Assembly (NCBI GenBank): GCA_964036315.1 | Contig: OZ038478.1 | Location: 139,503,860-139,567,859 of the forward strand | Length of the DNA stretch: 64,000 bases | Direction: 5' to 3' | Source of the DNA: Acanthosepion esculentum | Lineage: Eukaryota; Mollusca; Cephalopoda; Sepiida; Sepiidae | Shown here: positions 32,012 through 42,454 of the stretch, in pieces | Layout of the letters: each line of letters opens with the position of its first letter | Position numbering within the stretch: the first letter of the stretch is position 1 | Translations under genes and position numbers: made by a program | The notes under the pieces: model-generated | The model's input: the letters and a program-made list of their open reading frames with translations, nothing else | Databases searched by the model: none | What the model was told of the DNA's origin: nothing

Positions 32012-34084
32012 TTAGGGTCGCCCATCAGAGTAGAACATTGCTGGGGTGAGGACACCGACAGCCTGTCCCATTGATCCTGACGCCATCTCATTGTCGACGG
32101 TATCACCATGAGACAGACCGCCGATGTCCGCAGGATAAGTTAATTTTAGAGCCCTATACAGGGAAGGGTGAACAAAAACAGGGACCCTCCCTTTACAATT
32201 TTTAGTTGGGTCTAAATTTGGCTCATAAACAGCCGCTGGGGGCACCAATTTCAGGGACGAGTTCGCCTCCTCGATCATGCCCCAAATCTCCCGCGTACCC
32301 GGGCCAGATCGGACAACAGTCAGGAGTCTACGGGCATTTTTAAACTTTTCCGGCACCTCCACATCAACTCCATTAATGTGCCGGAAATTAAATAGAATCT
32401 TCAAAGGCCTCGGGTTTTTAGTCTGCCCGCAGACCCTTTCAACTTGCTCCCCGGATACGCGGCATATGTCTTCCCCTGAGAGATATGGTGGTTTAATTTT
32501 CTTTTTCCGCTTCTCAGCCACGGCAGGCAACTCCGGGCTTCTCTCCCTCTTTTTTTGAGGAGAATGAGAGGGAGTAGGTGTGGGTGTGCATGTAGGTGTG
32601 TGAGAGGGAGTGATGCCAGATGGGGTCTTAAAAGGGGACGGAGTTTTTGATGAATTGGCTCTTGTTGGCGAGTTTGTCAGAGATTTGGGCGGAGGTGGTT
32701 TAACAAATGTTTTGATGGAACCTGAAGGGGAAGACGGGGCAGAGGATGAGGGGCAGGGCACCCCCAGCGACTTGGAATTCTTAGCCCTCTTTGCGTCAAT
32801 TTTTTCCTTTAACTTTTTAAGATTTAAAATCTTCTCCCAGCTCGGTTCATTAAGTTTTTGCGTTGCTGTGGCTGACTTTTCGTAAGACGCCGAGGCGTCG
32901 CCCTCAGAGCTGGTAGAGGGAATGGGGATGTAGGTGATTTTATCCCTGGAGTTATGCTGGGACAGAGGTCCCGCTGTCTGGACCTTCCCTTTGGCCCTAC
33001 CTACTACACGCCATTCCCCCTCATCCTTCTCCTTATCCACACTTGTGGAAGGCGTTGGCTTGAGGGGTAACGAGGGCATCGACCCAACCGAGGGATTTTC
33101 CCCACCGGTCCGTTTAGTAGGTAGGCCCATTACAGGCGCCGCGGATTTTTCAGTGTCGGCCAAAGGGGGATTTGGGTCGCCAGCAACCGGAGCTCCAGGG
33201 GCCTTCTTCCCTGGGCAGGAGGAGGAGAGATGACCAGTCACTCCACACCTCCAGCATACTGGTTTTCTGCCAGTCACAATGACTGGCAATCTCCGGTTGC
33301 CAAAATCCAGACAGTTGGGGATGGACTTGAAGGCCGCCTCATCAATCATTATGTCAAAAGTCCACCCCCCGTTCAAATTGTCCGAGAGAGCCCCTAAAAT
33401 CTGGCCATACTGCATAAAAAATGCAGCCAGGAGCTCTCCAGAAATTTGAGGAGGAACCTCAAAAACCGCCACCCTGGTCCTTCGCCTACCTAGATATTCG
33501 GTTCGCAAGATAAGATCTTTCGTGATCAATTCACGTTTTGCCATATCTAGGCAATCTTCTGGCGTGGGCAGCAGCACGTCCCACATAAAAAACTTTACAC
33601 CTTTAATAACTCTTTGGGGTTTTATCCCCAGGGACAAAAGTGATTTGATCACTGTGTCTTTCGTGGAACGACAGATTTTGCGCGTACGCCTGTCGACCGC
33701 GAAAACGGTCACCATTCTCTGTTCGAATATCTGTAGTTCCTGGACGTCTTTAAGGATGCCATCTTTATTTACAAGATGGGCATAATCCTTTGCCTTTTCC
33801 AAGAACTCCGCGATATTCACGATACAACTCGGGGGGGACTTCCAGCAAGAGGGCGATTCCTCGGCTGTTGTCTTGGATTGTGCCTCTTTCGGCACCTTGT
33901 CATTTTTGGGTGAGTTGGAGACCTGCATGACCTCCTCCTTCTCAGTGATAGCACTGGCCTGGACTGGTTTATCGGGGGACGGATTTCCCCGTTTTTTCTT
34001 TTTCATTTTATCTGGAGGGTCGGCTTTAGCAGCCGCCCCAAAGAGGTCCTTCTTAACGCCTGACCGACTCATTGCGTCGGCCAT
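32012..34084 (-). CDS. LINE C ORF1, RNA-binding protein with CCHC knuckle (intact)
   Basis: 690 residues from ATG at 34084. A basic N terminus (KKKKRG near residue 27) is followed by the conserved SCWKSPPSCIVNIAEFLEKAK block. Next come an RRM-like region (RRTRVAVFEV; AAFFMQYGQI) and the zinc knuckle CWRCGVTGHLSSSC (Arg where B has Ser between the first two Cys). The Pro/Ser/Thr-rich linker has several SPxK-like repeats. The C-terminal conserved block includes GRVPVFVHPSLYRALKL. Likely nucleic-acid chaperone and RNP component. The conserved C-terminal block is shared with the D/E subfamily and has no name I recognise. Confidence 0.9.
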   Translation of the reverse strand: MADAMSRSGVKKDLFGAAAKADPPDKMKKKKRGNPSPDKPVQASAITEKEEVMQVSNSPKNDKVPKEAQSKTTAEESPSCWKSPPSCIVNIAEFLEKAKDYAHLVNKDGILKDVQELQIFEQRMVTVFAVDRRTRKICRSTKDTVIKSLLSLGIKPQRVIKGVKFFMWDVLLPTPEDCLDMAKRELITKDLILRTEYLGRRRTRVAVFEVPPQISGELLAAFFMQYGQILGALSDNLNGGWTFDIMIDEAAFKSIPNCLDFGNRRLPVIVTGRKPVCWRCGVTGHLSSSCPGKKAPGAPVAGDPNPPLADTEKSAAPVMGLPTKRTGGENPSVGSMPSLPLKPTPSTSVDKEKDEGEWRVVGRAKGKVQTAGPLSQHNSRDKITYIPIPSTSSEGDASASYEKSATATQKLNEPSWEKILNLKKLKEKIDAKRAKNSKSLGVPCPSSSAPSSPSGSIKTFVKPPPPKSLTNSPTRANSSKTPSPFKTPSGITPSHTPTCTPTPTPSHSPQKKRERSPELPAVAEKRKKKIKPPYLSGEDICRVSGEQVERVCGQTKNPRPLKILFNFRHINGVDVEVPEKFKNARRLLTVVRSGPGTREIWGMIEEANSSLKLVPPAAVYEPNLDPTKNCKGRVPVFVHPSLYRALKLTYPADIGGLSHGDTVDNEMASGSMGQAVGVLTPAMFYSDGRP

Positions 34085-34867
34085 CCTTCAAAAAAGAAGG
34101 AAAACTGGACTTATGTCGTAAAGAGCTGGGATAAGGCGAAAGCAAAAAAAAGGGCAAGAAGTTAAATAAAAACGAAAATCAAATATCAAAGGCTATTGAA
34201 TAAACTAAAAGTTTACCAAAAATAGAAAAAATGAAAATAACCTAGATCAAATAAGAGACAAATTAGTCTCGAAAGACTTTACAAAAAAATAAAAATGGCG
34301 CCCGAAGGCAGCCGAAAATAAAGAAAAACAATAAACTCCTCTTTTTTTTTCAATACAATTAACAATACAAGAAAAAGAAAAGAAATAAAAAGTCTGGTTT
34401 GAAACTAGTCAAACCAAACTAAAAAAATAAAGGTTTGCGGCCGAAGCCGCTAAAGAAATAAATTAAATAGAAAAATACAAAAACTAGAAACTAAAACAAA
34501 ATAAAGGATTGCGACCGAAGTCGCTAATTAAATTGAAAAATAAAACAGGAGAGAGTATAAATTAAAACAAAAACTTTTCTTTTCTTATACTGTACTAGAA
34601 ACAAATAAACAGAAATAAAAAGCCGGTAGGACTTTAGTCAAACCGGACTAAAAAAATAAAAAATAAAAAATGTTGGCCGAAGCCAAGAGAAAAAAGTAAA
34701 TTCAAACAAAAGAAAATAAAAAGAAAGGAAAATAAAAACTTGACAGATAACTTAACTTGTGTTAATACTTTTTAAAAATCCAAAATATGTCAAAGTCTTT
34801 CACGCCAATAAAAAACAACAAGTTCACCGGTCAAAAAACTTGTCCGAAATGAACTGAAACAGGAGTC
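34085..34867 (-). promoter_or_regulatory. LINE C 5' UTR with UUCG-hairpin array
   Basis: On the RNA sense (minus) strand, hairpins occur at 34265-34278 (AGUCU-UUCG-AGACU), 34296-34314 (GCC-UUCG-GGC, extended with one bulge), 34437-34450 (GCGGC-UUCG-GCCGC), 34511-34524 (GCGAC-UUCG-GUCGC) and 34673-34686 (UUGGC-UUCG-GCCAA). Stems without UUCG are at about 34392-34419, 34622-34647 (CCGGU/ACCGG with inner GACU/AGUC) and 34818-34843. Four of the five UUCG loops are closed by C-G, the extra-stable cUUCGg form. Confidence 0.75.
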
Positions 34868-34883
34868 GGAATGAAAGTCTGAC
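34868..34883. repeat. 16 bp boundary repeat, right edge of LINE array A-C
   Basis: GGAATGAAAGTCTGAC followed by non-LINE DNA (TGTTTGAAGCG). With 13632-13647 it brackets the whole array. Confidence 0.85.
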
Positions 34884-35588
34884 TGTTTGAAGCGATCAAG
34901 AATTTCCTATTTATAGATTTGGGGGAAAAAAATGTAGGCTCCCTAGGCTTGCGCGCGAAAAGGCATTTTCCCGTGAATTTACTACAGTTCTAAGGCTTTT
35001 AACCAATAGGAACTTCGTTTGATGAAACTAGAGTTTTGATTGCTTGATAGATATTTTTGGTGTGTAGTGGATTATGCTAGAGGAGTGAAAGGTTAGTATG
35101 GATTATTCCATGAATTTTTTAATTAATATATGTAAAAAATAATAGAAGGAACATTTAATTAATTAGTAGATAATAATAGTGTATAATTTTAACATAACAT
35201 TCATTTTAGTCCATTTTTGGGGGTGGGGGGGGCTTGCTTTTTTCTATTACATAATCCTCTCTGGTCTTGTATGAGTCAACTCTATTGTCTCTCTAATCAA
35301 TCAATGCTGGTTAATTCTGATTTTAAATGTGGTCGATGCTTAAACGAATGTTTAAAAGTTGTCAGGCTTAAAAAATGTGGCAATTTATAATATGTAACCT
35401 GTTATTCATTTATTTAGTGAGTTGGATATAACTTTGTGTATCTTTTTGTTTTTTTAGAATGTAAAGTATATTGTGAATACAATCAACAAACAAGTCTATT
35501 TACACGTTACAAAATCCAACAAATTGTAAATCTCAACCATCACTAGTACATTTCGAGAATTATCGGAGTGGAACGAATGAACCAAAAT
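34884..35588. other. Spacer without recognisable gene
   Basis: AT-rich, no ORF of note, one G-rich patch near 35217-35231. Nothing recognised. Confidence 0.6.
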
Positions 35589-36284
35589 CGGTTGAACAGT
35601 ATTTAAAATAGGCACCTCATGAGATCGCTAAAAAGAGCATAGCTTGATGAAAAAGACAATAAAATTGACGAAAACCAAATTTTAGTGCCTGAATGTTTAT
35701 GTTATCATTAAGAGGAAAGATCAAAGTATTTTTTAATTATTTAAAAAAAAATTCCTTCTTTTGTGAAGATGTTAAATTTTGATTGAAAAACCCTTGTTTC
35801 TCTCTTTATCACCGGAACTACTAAAATAACATATACAATTTTAGCGCGTTTGTTTTCTGTATGACAGATATTAATTTTGAAAATCTTGAAAAAATTAAAA
35901 TAGTTGTCGGATTTTAATGAAACTTTCAGAAACTATTCACAAATGATGGAACTTATTATAAATATGTTTTCCTTTTTTAAAGTTATGGCAAAATGTTTTT
36001 TCATATGTATTACCCCCCCCCCCAACCTGTAAGTAATTGTACGAAAACTCTTTAATTGCAATTTTGGGAAGATTAGTGATTATATTAGTTAAAAGCACAA
36101 GGAAACCAAATCATGTTTTTTTTTTGTTTATTTTTGGGGGGTTTTTTTTGCTGACTAAAAAATAAAATTTTTAACGAAAATTTTGTACTAGGAAAGATTA
36201 AAAAAATTTGGCGACTTTTTCGTCATGCTATACTCTTTTTAGCGATCTCATGGTAGGTACCTAATTTAAAATCACCCACAACCG
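35589..36284. mobile_element. Inverted-repeat element, MITE-like
   Basis: The left arm, about 35589-35656, and the right arm, about 36212-36284, are reverse complements over ~65 bases with scattered changes. They share the core GAGATCGCTAAAAAGAG and the outer CGGTTG. The ~560-base interior is AT-rich and non-coding. This fits a non-autonomous DNA transposon. No clear target-site duplication was found, and superfamily is unknown. Confidence 0.65.
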
Positions 36285-36950
36285 GCAAATGCATTACCTG
36301 TTGAAAACAAAATATTTTGAAGACATAAAATTGCTTGTTTTGAAACAGATGTTAAAAGATTTATTTTTACAGATTTTTTTATAACTGTTTAAATATCAAA
36401 TATACGCTGCGCCACGAATTTTGTTTGTTTTGTTTGTTTTTAACACTCGACTCTATTGAATTTAAATGAGTCCAGTTTTTGCAAGACGCATTATTTATTT
36501 TTTTGATACACGAGAACAGTCTACACCCTTAGATTAAATAAAGTGTTCAGTTTAAAATTCCCAGTAGATTAACCAGATAAATATACTCTTGAAGAAGGTT
36601 GGAGTGCACAACGGCCGAAACGTTGCGATAAAAACTACAAAGATGATGATAATAGTACTAATATAAACAGTGTAAATAATTCATGATAAATGTATTATTT
36701 TTTTAAATGCATTTGAAAACTTAGATGTCATTTTGTTTTGTTTTTTTTTCTTTGTTTTGTTCTTTAGGTACCTGTATAAATGAGTTGCTGCTCAACTTTT
36801 TCTTTTTCATTTAAAGTTTAAGCAGGATTCAATTTTGATTCTTTCGTACGGGTTAAAATAATTATTAACGTTTGTAGTTGTTCATCTAAATTCGGTCAAT
36901 AAATAGAAAGTAAGGTTTATAACAATATTTATATACAAATTTTACGTACT

Positions 36951-36985
<35 letters not shown>

Positions 36986-37839
36986 TTACATATATATGTG
37001 TGTGTATGTGTGTTTGTGTGTGTATGCATGTATGTATGTATGTATAATTTATTAAAAGAACTTTGCTATTAGTCTGCCAATATCTCTCGCTCGATGACGA
37101 ATGATGACATATTTTTTATTTTGATAAGTTAATGATTCTTCGATGAACAAATAGTAGAAAAAACTGAAAAGGGAAAGAGCATTACTTTTAACCTGCTCTG
37201 CCTTTTGCTTCATTGCCTATTCTACTACAATGCCCCAGTAAGTAGTAAATATTGAACCTGCGAGATTCCATTGTAAATCGGCACCCTACAACAGGCGCCC
37301 TAACATTATTGATAAAACGATATTCTGAAAAATCGTACAGCAAAGACAAACTGGTTCGTATCTAGAAGAGATTGCGATTCTATAGGCTCTGATAGTGAAT
37401 TTTTTAATTTTGTTCTTTGTCAATTGTACTGCCATCGTGTAAAAAATATTGATTATTGGATCACTAATTAATACAGACACTCAAATATATCGTCAAGTTG
37501 CAGAAGAAAAATTTCCAATTCAATCCTCAGAATTATTCTATTTTCTAACGATAATTTGACAGTGAATAAAAATAATCGTAAGTTTTCAATATTACTAAGC
37601 TTTATTTCCTTTTTTTTCTTTTACAGTCGTGAAGTTTTTATTTGTTTTCTGAATTAAAATACTAAATTAGTTTCCTCCTCACCTTTGTTGTTTTTAGCAC
37701 TGTTTTGTTCTGCAACCGTTTCTAATATTATATATTTGTTTATATATAAAAGTGGATATTGAAGTAAACATATATATAATTATTTACGAATTTTAAAACC
37801 TCTAATCTTATTTTTAAAAATGATAATTCAACTCTTAGA
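36285..37839. other. AT-rich DNA without recognisable gene
   Basis: Contains a TTGAAGAAGG...GGCCGAAACGTTGCG motif at about 36592-36628, of a kind often seen near retroelement ends. A (TA)n-(TG)n tract is listed separately. Minus-strand ORF 37286-37480 has no motif. Confidence 0.5.
36955..37045. repeat. (TA)n-(TG)n-(TATG)n microsatellite
   Basis: TA tract to about 36985, then TG-rich and TATG units to about 37045. Confidence 0.95.
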
Positions 37840-38160
37840 ACAAAACTAAATAGGACAAATATTATTTACGAATTTAAATGCCCATTAAGAATTGTATCCC
37901 CGATCTATCAAAATTCGTAAATAATTATATAGGTCACACCACAACATGTTTGACGCGCAGACTCACTCTATACCTTTCTGATTATAGCTCAGTTGGATCT
38001 ATACATTTAAATATTCATGGAGCCCTACCGGACACTATTCGCAACATAATTGTTGACAACACTAATATAATAGCAAAATCTACATGCAATAAAAGGCAAA
38101 AAAATGGAAGCCTTACTAATGAAAACATATAAAAACAACACTTAATAGCATCAACTATGA
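37840..38160 (+). pseudogene. Penelope-like element C-terminal GIY-YIG endonuclease fragment
   Basis: The ORF at 37878-38132 includes NYIGHTTTCLTRRLTLYL, then a SIHLNIHG-like stretch and DNTNIIAKSTCNKR. The order YIG, T-x-L-x-R-R-L, H, then an N-x-x-I segment matches the GIY-YIG nuclease that follows the RT in Penelope-like elements. Just upstream, in another frame, is NIIYEFKCPLR, the usual lead-in. A frame change separates the two. The RT itself is missing, so this is a truncated and mutated relic. It is a different, more typical GIY-YIG variant than the one at 62.1 kb. Confidence 0.65.
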
Positions 38161-38279
38161 ACATGGACACTACATCTTGACCGTGTTTTGAAAAATAAAA
38201 ACATTAAAAAAACATACATGCAACAAATTATTTCTTATTTAACAGTTAGCAGGGATTTGTGCAATTAATTTTAGTTCGA

Positions 38280-38297
38280 ACTTGTTCACTCTTCTGG

Positions 38298-38355
<58 letters not shown>
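38280..38355. repeat. (TA)n microsatellite
   Basis: Pure TA tract. Confidence 0.95.
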
Positions 38356-38357
<2 letters not shown>

Positions 38358-38365
38358 GGGGTACG

Positions 38366-38495
38366 TGCGTTTGCGTTTATCATTCAAGACGTTTTATTCT
38401 TTGATTGCGGCACTGATATTTCAAATCTGACAACAATATCTGGCATCAACGATTTCTAATCTTGTACGCCCTTCAAATCCACTCAATTATCGAGC

Positions 38496-38497
<2 letters not shown>
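38366..38497. repeat. ~130 bp direct repeat, left copy
   Basis: Matches 39323-39447 (TTATCATTCAAGNCGTTTTATTC ... CACTCARTTATCGAGCT, shown in part). The two copies flank the third virus-derived segment and its palindromes. Confidence 0.85.

Positions 38498-38570
<73 letters not shown>
38497..38570. repeat. (TA)n(TG)n microsatellite
   Basis: A TA tract passes into a pure TG tract, followed by GCGTAAGCTTAATATAG as in the other virus-derived copies. Confidence 0.95.
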
Positions 38571-38990
38571 AAGCTTAATATAGTTTCGCTTTTAGACCCT
38601 GTGAATGAGTGACTTCGAGAGAAAAGAATTTCGCTCATAGTGAAACTTGATGACGTCATCGCCTTTGAATCAGTGACTTCGAGGGGAAATAATTTCGAAT
38701 ATAGTGACTTCATTATGATGTCATCTGCTTCGAAACTGTGACTTCGGTCTTTATAGATTTTCGAAGGGATAGCCTCATCGTGATGTCATTATTACGTCAT
38801 CACCTTCGAATCTGCGACTTCGACAACAAACTTATTCCATGATCACTTGACCCAACACCTGTGAAATTTACTTCTCTTCAAAGGTAAAGGTATATCAGCA
38901 AGAGTCACTTATGGCATCAGCTAACATGCCTAGACACGGGTATTCTATTCTATTCTAAAACTGTACTTGTATCAGCCAAGTAAGAGAGAC
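38571..38990 (+). promoter_or_regulatory. Virus-derived TGACGTCA block, copy 3
   Basis: Matches 9017-9375 and 6821-7110. It keeps one exact TGACGTCA (38651-38658) and several mutated ones, with the GTGACTTCG modules. It has no NS sequence upstream; the match begins right after the microsatellite. Confidence 0.6.
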
Positions 38991-38995
38991 AGACC

Positions 38996-39037
38996 CCTTA
39001 CACAGGGGCCTGTAACGTTACAGGCCACTGTGTAAGG
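38996..39037. other. 42 bp near-perfect palindrome
   Basis: CCTTACACAG (38996-39005) pairs with CTGTGTAAGG (39028-39037) around the perfect 20-bp palindrome GGCCTGTAACGTTACAGGCC (39007-39026), with a single G/A mismatch between them. Homologous to 9379-9425. Confidence 0.85.
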
Positions 39038-39068
39038 ACAGAATGAAAATAAGAACGTTCTTTTAATG

Positions 39069-39170
39069 ATAGCGCTTACCGGTATAGTGCTGTGGCGAAT
39101 ATGGACACGGGAGATGCGGGCCAGTATAATTTGTCCAAGGAGGAGACAGAAATGGATGGACAGCAACCGT
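39069..39170 (+). pseudogene. Capsid-gene fragment between two palindromes
   Basis: About 100 bases match the capsid ORF at about 3650-3753 (ATAGTGCTGTGGCGAATATG; GAAATGGATGGACAGCAACC), with substitutions and a small indel. The PLA2 region is not included. The fragment starts 31 bases after one palindrome and ends exactly where the next begins. Not expected to code. Confidence 0.8.
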
Positions 39171-39205
39171 ACAGGCCCCTTACACAGGGGCCTGTAACGT
39201 TACAG
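39171..39205. other. Second palindrome after the capsid fragment
   Basis: ACAGGCCCCT (39171-39180) pairs with AGGGGCCTGT (39186-39195), continuing into AACGTTACAG. Same orientation as the palindrome at 38996, but its far arm is degraded. Confidence 0.8.
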
Positions 39206-39232
39206 CCCTCTCTGTAATAGTGAAATAATGAA

Positions 39233-39233
<1 letters not shown>

Positions 39234-39294
<61 letters not shown>
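39234..39294. repeat. (TA)n(TG)n microsatellite
   Basis: TA then GT tract, separating the palindrome unit from the right ~130 bp repeat. Confidence 0.95.
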
Positions 39295-39296
<2 letters not shown>

Positions 39297-39322
39297 GTGT
39301 GTAAATGTATGTGGACATATGT

Positions 39323-39447
39323 GCTTTTATCATTCAAGTCGTTTTATTCTTTGATTGCGACACTGATATTTCAAATGTGACGACAATATCAGGCTTCAAC
39401 GATTCCTAATCTTGTACGCCCTTCAAATCCACTCAGTTATCGAGCTG
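39323..39447. repeat. ~130 bp direct repeat, right copy
   Basis: Partner of 38366-38497, continuing to GAGCTGACATTTTCC. Confidence 0.85.
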
Positions 39448-39603
39448 ACATTTTCCTCTCTACTGATTATTGTAGTGAAGCCCCTTTTCGTTTCCTCTGG
39501 AAACCAATTACGAAATCTTTCACATCTCGTATATGTTTACCTTGTTTAAGCCTCTCAAATACTTCTCTCTACTAAGTCAAATACGACTCTCTCATAATGC
39601 ATC

Positions 39604-40672
39604 GGTTTGTAAAAATTGTTCACATACCATTGAGTAGTTGACACCTGAAAGTGTCAGCATCCAAAAGTGATTTTAATTCATCACTTCCAAATTATTGCGA
39701 TATACAAGAGCATACTCTATGTAAGTTGGAATCAATTTTTAATTTCGCATACCATTCGAAGCAAGTCTTGTTTCCAACCGAATTATTTCAATTTTCTCAT
39801 CAAACATCATCATCATCGCTTCTGGTGCTGTCATGCTAAAATTAAAAAGATCCAGCAGTCTCTCTCGTGAAGCCTATTAACTGCCATTTTGTCTCAGCAC
39901 ATGTAAATAAACATTGAATATAGGATATTAAAACTGATTTTCACTTTTCTATTCAAGCACTATTTCGCCAAATATGAGACATTAAATTTTTCCACAAAGG
40001 TAATATACAAATGCATGGTGGGAAATGCTTTATAAAGCCCGGATCACAAAATATCAGCAAACGTCAATTTTTTTTCTTGGAATAACTTATTTGTTGGCCG
40101 AAGATTTTTTCAGTTCCTCCTCCTCACGCATACACATGCAACTATTTTTTTTTAATAAATCTGTATTTGTTTACCATCAGGAGTTTTCCAATAAACCATG
40201 TAGATTCACAATACATTTTTCTCACATGATTTTGTTTAATTTGTAAAGGTAATTTAGGGACAAATTGTACAATTCTTTTAAGTGTCTGCCCTACAAATTG
40301 TACTTGTGGTTCTCGCAAATGTTTCTTCGGATTTTGACAGTGGTGGTCAACAATTGGTTCCGGCAGTTGGCGGGAGGCATCTTCGACCGGATCTCTAGGT
40401 CTGCAATCACGCTGTTGAAGAAGGGGATTTAAATTGGAAATCAGTTCTAGAATCTTGAACAGGACTCAAAATTGAGACCTCCAAGATCAACATTCAAGAG
40501 TACTGTAAAGGCAGCGTCAACAAAAGGGAACGCAAACTAGAGTCAAAAAAGAAAATTTATAACCGTAAAAGTAAATAGAAGAAATACAACGTTTCAGATC
40601 GACACAATGTCAGATTTGATTATCATAAACAAAGAAACGTTGGAAGGAATCGTTAAACTAATATTAACATAA
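39604..40672. repeat. Right copy of the segment at 1-1516
   Basis: Same orientation as 1-1516. It stops at ATATTAACATAACC inside the retroelement ORF, where unrelated sequence follows. About 460 bases are absent near 40140-40150. The RT region is missing from this copy. Confidence 0.85.
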
Positions 40673-41378
40673 CCAAGAAAAAAAAGGCCCATCGGAGACT
40701 ACTGCACAGTCCAGAAACCATTCATACCATGGCGGTACAATAGCCACGATGTTATACACCTGGTAGCCTGTTTAGAAGATATTCGAAGTTTCGGATCTCT
40801 ATCAGTCAGATAACGCCAAAACTCAGAAAACGTCTACCTCAAGCACCTTTAATGAAGGGACAATCAACCCAGAAAAGAATATCCACGCGGGATGCACTGA
40901 GGGTACATGTCGAGTCTGCCCAGAAGTCAAGGCAACAGAACTCCTGCTTGGTCAGAAATATCGTACCAATCTGTGACTTAAAGGTACCAAGGTGAGGAGT
41001 AAAAGACCCATTGGGAGAATTAGGTATGAAGATTGTTGAGGATTGAGTACGCATCCCCAACTCTCACTTGAATTAGAATACTACATGAATAGCTACTAGG
41101 GTGGGGGCATGAAATAGGCACGTTTTTTGCTAAAGAGAGAAGAAAAAAAGAAAGGCTTAGAAAGTCGCATCATTATGGAATATGGACTGGGAGTCTGAGA
41201 CAGCTATAAAGTTTTAACTTAGTATATGTCCACATTATCCTATTTCTTGCAAAAGCATCGAGGCAAACTCATGCTCAGCTTACTACACAGGAAAGACTTC
41301 CATTAAATTTAGTTGTATCGAGAATTAACAATAAATTAATGTGCAAATAATTAAAGTAGAATTGTTTGTATGCACATA
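40673..41378. other. Unassigned sequence
   Basis: A minus-strand ORF at 40839-41060 (72 codons) has no motif I recognise. Nothing else was seen. Confidence 0.5.
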
Positions 41379-42283
<905 letters not shown>

Positions 42284-42454
42284 TTAGAACTTTTCAATAT
42301 CCCTTCTAAGTTGGATTAGTACTTTTTTCTTATCATCTTGAAATTCTTCTAACATTTCAAAATGGCCTTCTTTTGAAGTCGATACATAGTTTCTAAAAGC
42401 ATGAACAAAACCTACATTAAGGTTGTTTGATGACTTAAGAAACGACTGAGGCAT
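42284..42454 (-). CDS. Small 56-codon ORF, possible terminal exon or relic
   Basis: An ATG at 42454 is followed by 56 codons and a TAA at 42284-42286, with an in-frame TGA six bases upstream of the ATG. The product is polar, with an acidic-basic C-terminal half (HFEMLEEFQDDKKKVLIQLR) that looks helical and protein-like rather than random. CTCAG just inside the ORF could be a splice acceptor, in which case this would be the last exon of a minus-strand gene. No other exon was found, and the family is not recognised. Confidence 0.25.
   Translation of the reverse strand: MPQSFLKSSNNLNVGFVHAFRNYVSTSKEGHFEMLEEFQDDKKKVLIQLRRDIEKF

Larger units (their letters stand above)
27793..34867 (-). mobile_element. 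LINE copy C, full length and intact
   Basis: About 7.08 kb on the minus strand: 5' UTR 34085-34867, ORF1 32012-34084, ORF2 28536-32000, 3' UTR 27793-28535. Both ORFs are uninterrupted, making C the only potentially autonomous element in the window. The 3' end is AATAAATATC with no long poly(A). It is bounded by the 16-bp word on both sides. Confidence 0.93.

Noticed and set aside
34265..34686. Regular hairpins as a CRISPR array
   Set aside because: Hairpin sequences differ from each other, spacing is uneven, and they are conserved within a LINE 5' UTR of an animal genome.
36592..36640. GAAGAAGG...CCGAAACGTTG motif as a ribozyme
   Set aside because: The order resembles a hammerhead core but CTGANGA is not present exactly and no stem I was found; noted only as a retroelement-associated motif.
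40839..41060. 73-codon minus-strand ORF as a gene
   Set aside because: No motif, no start context, and no neighbouring coding sequence; left as unassigned.
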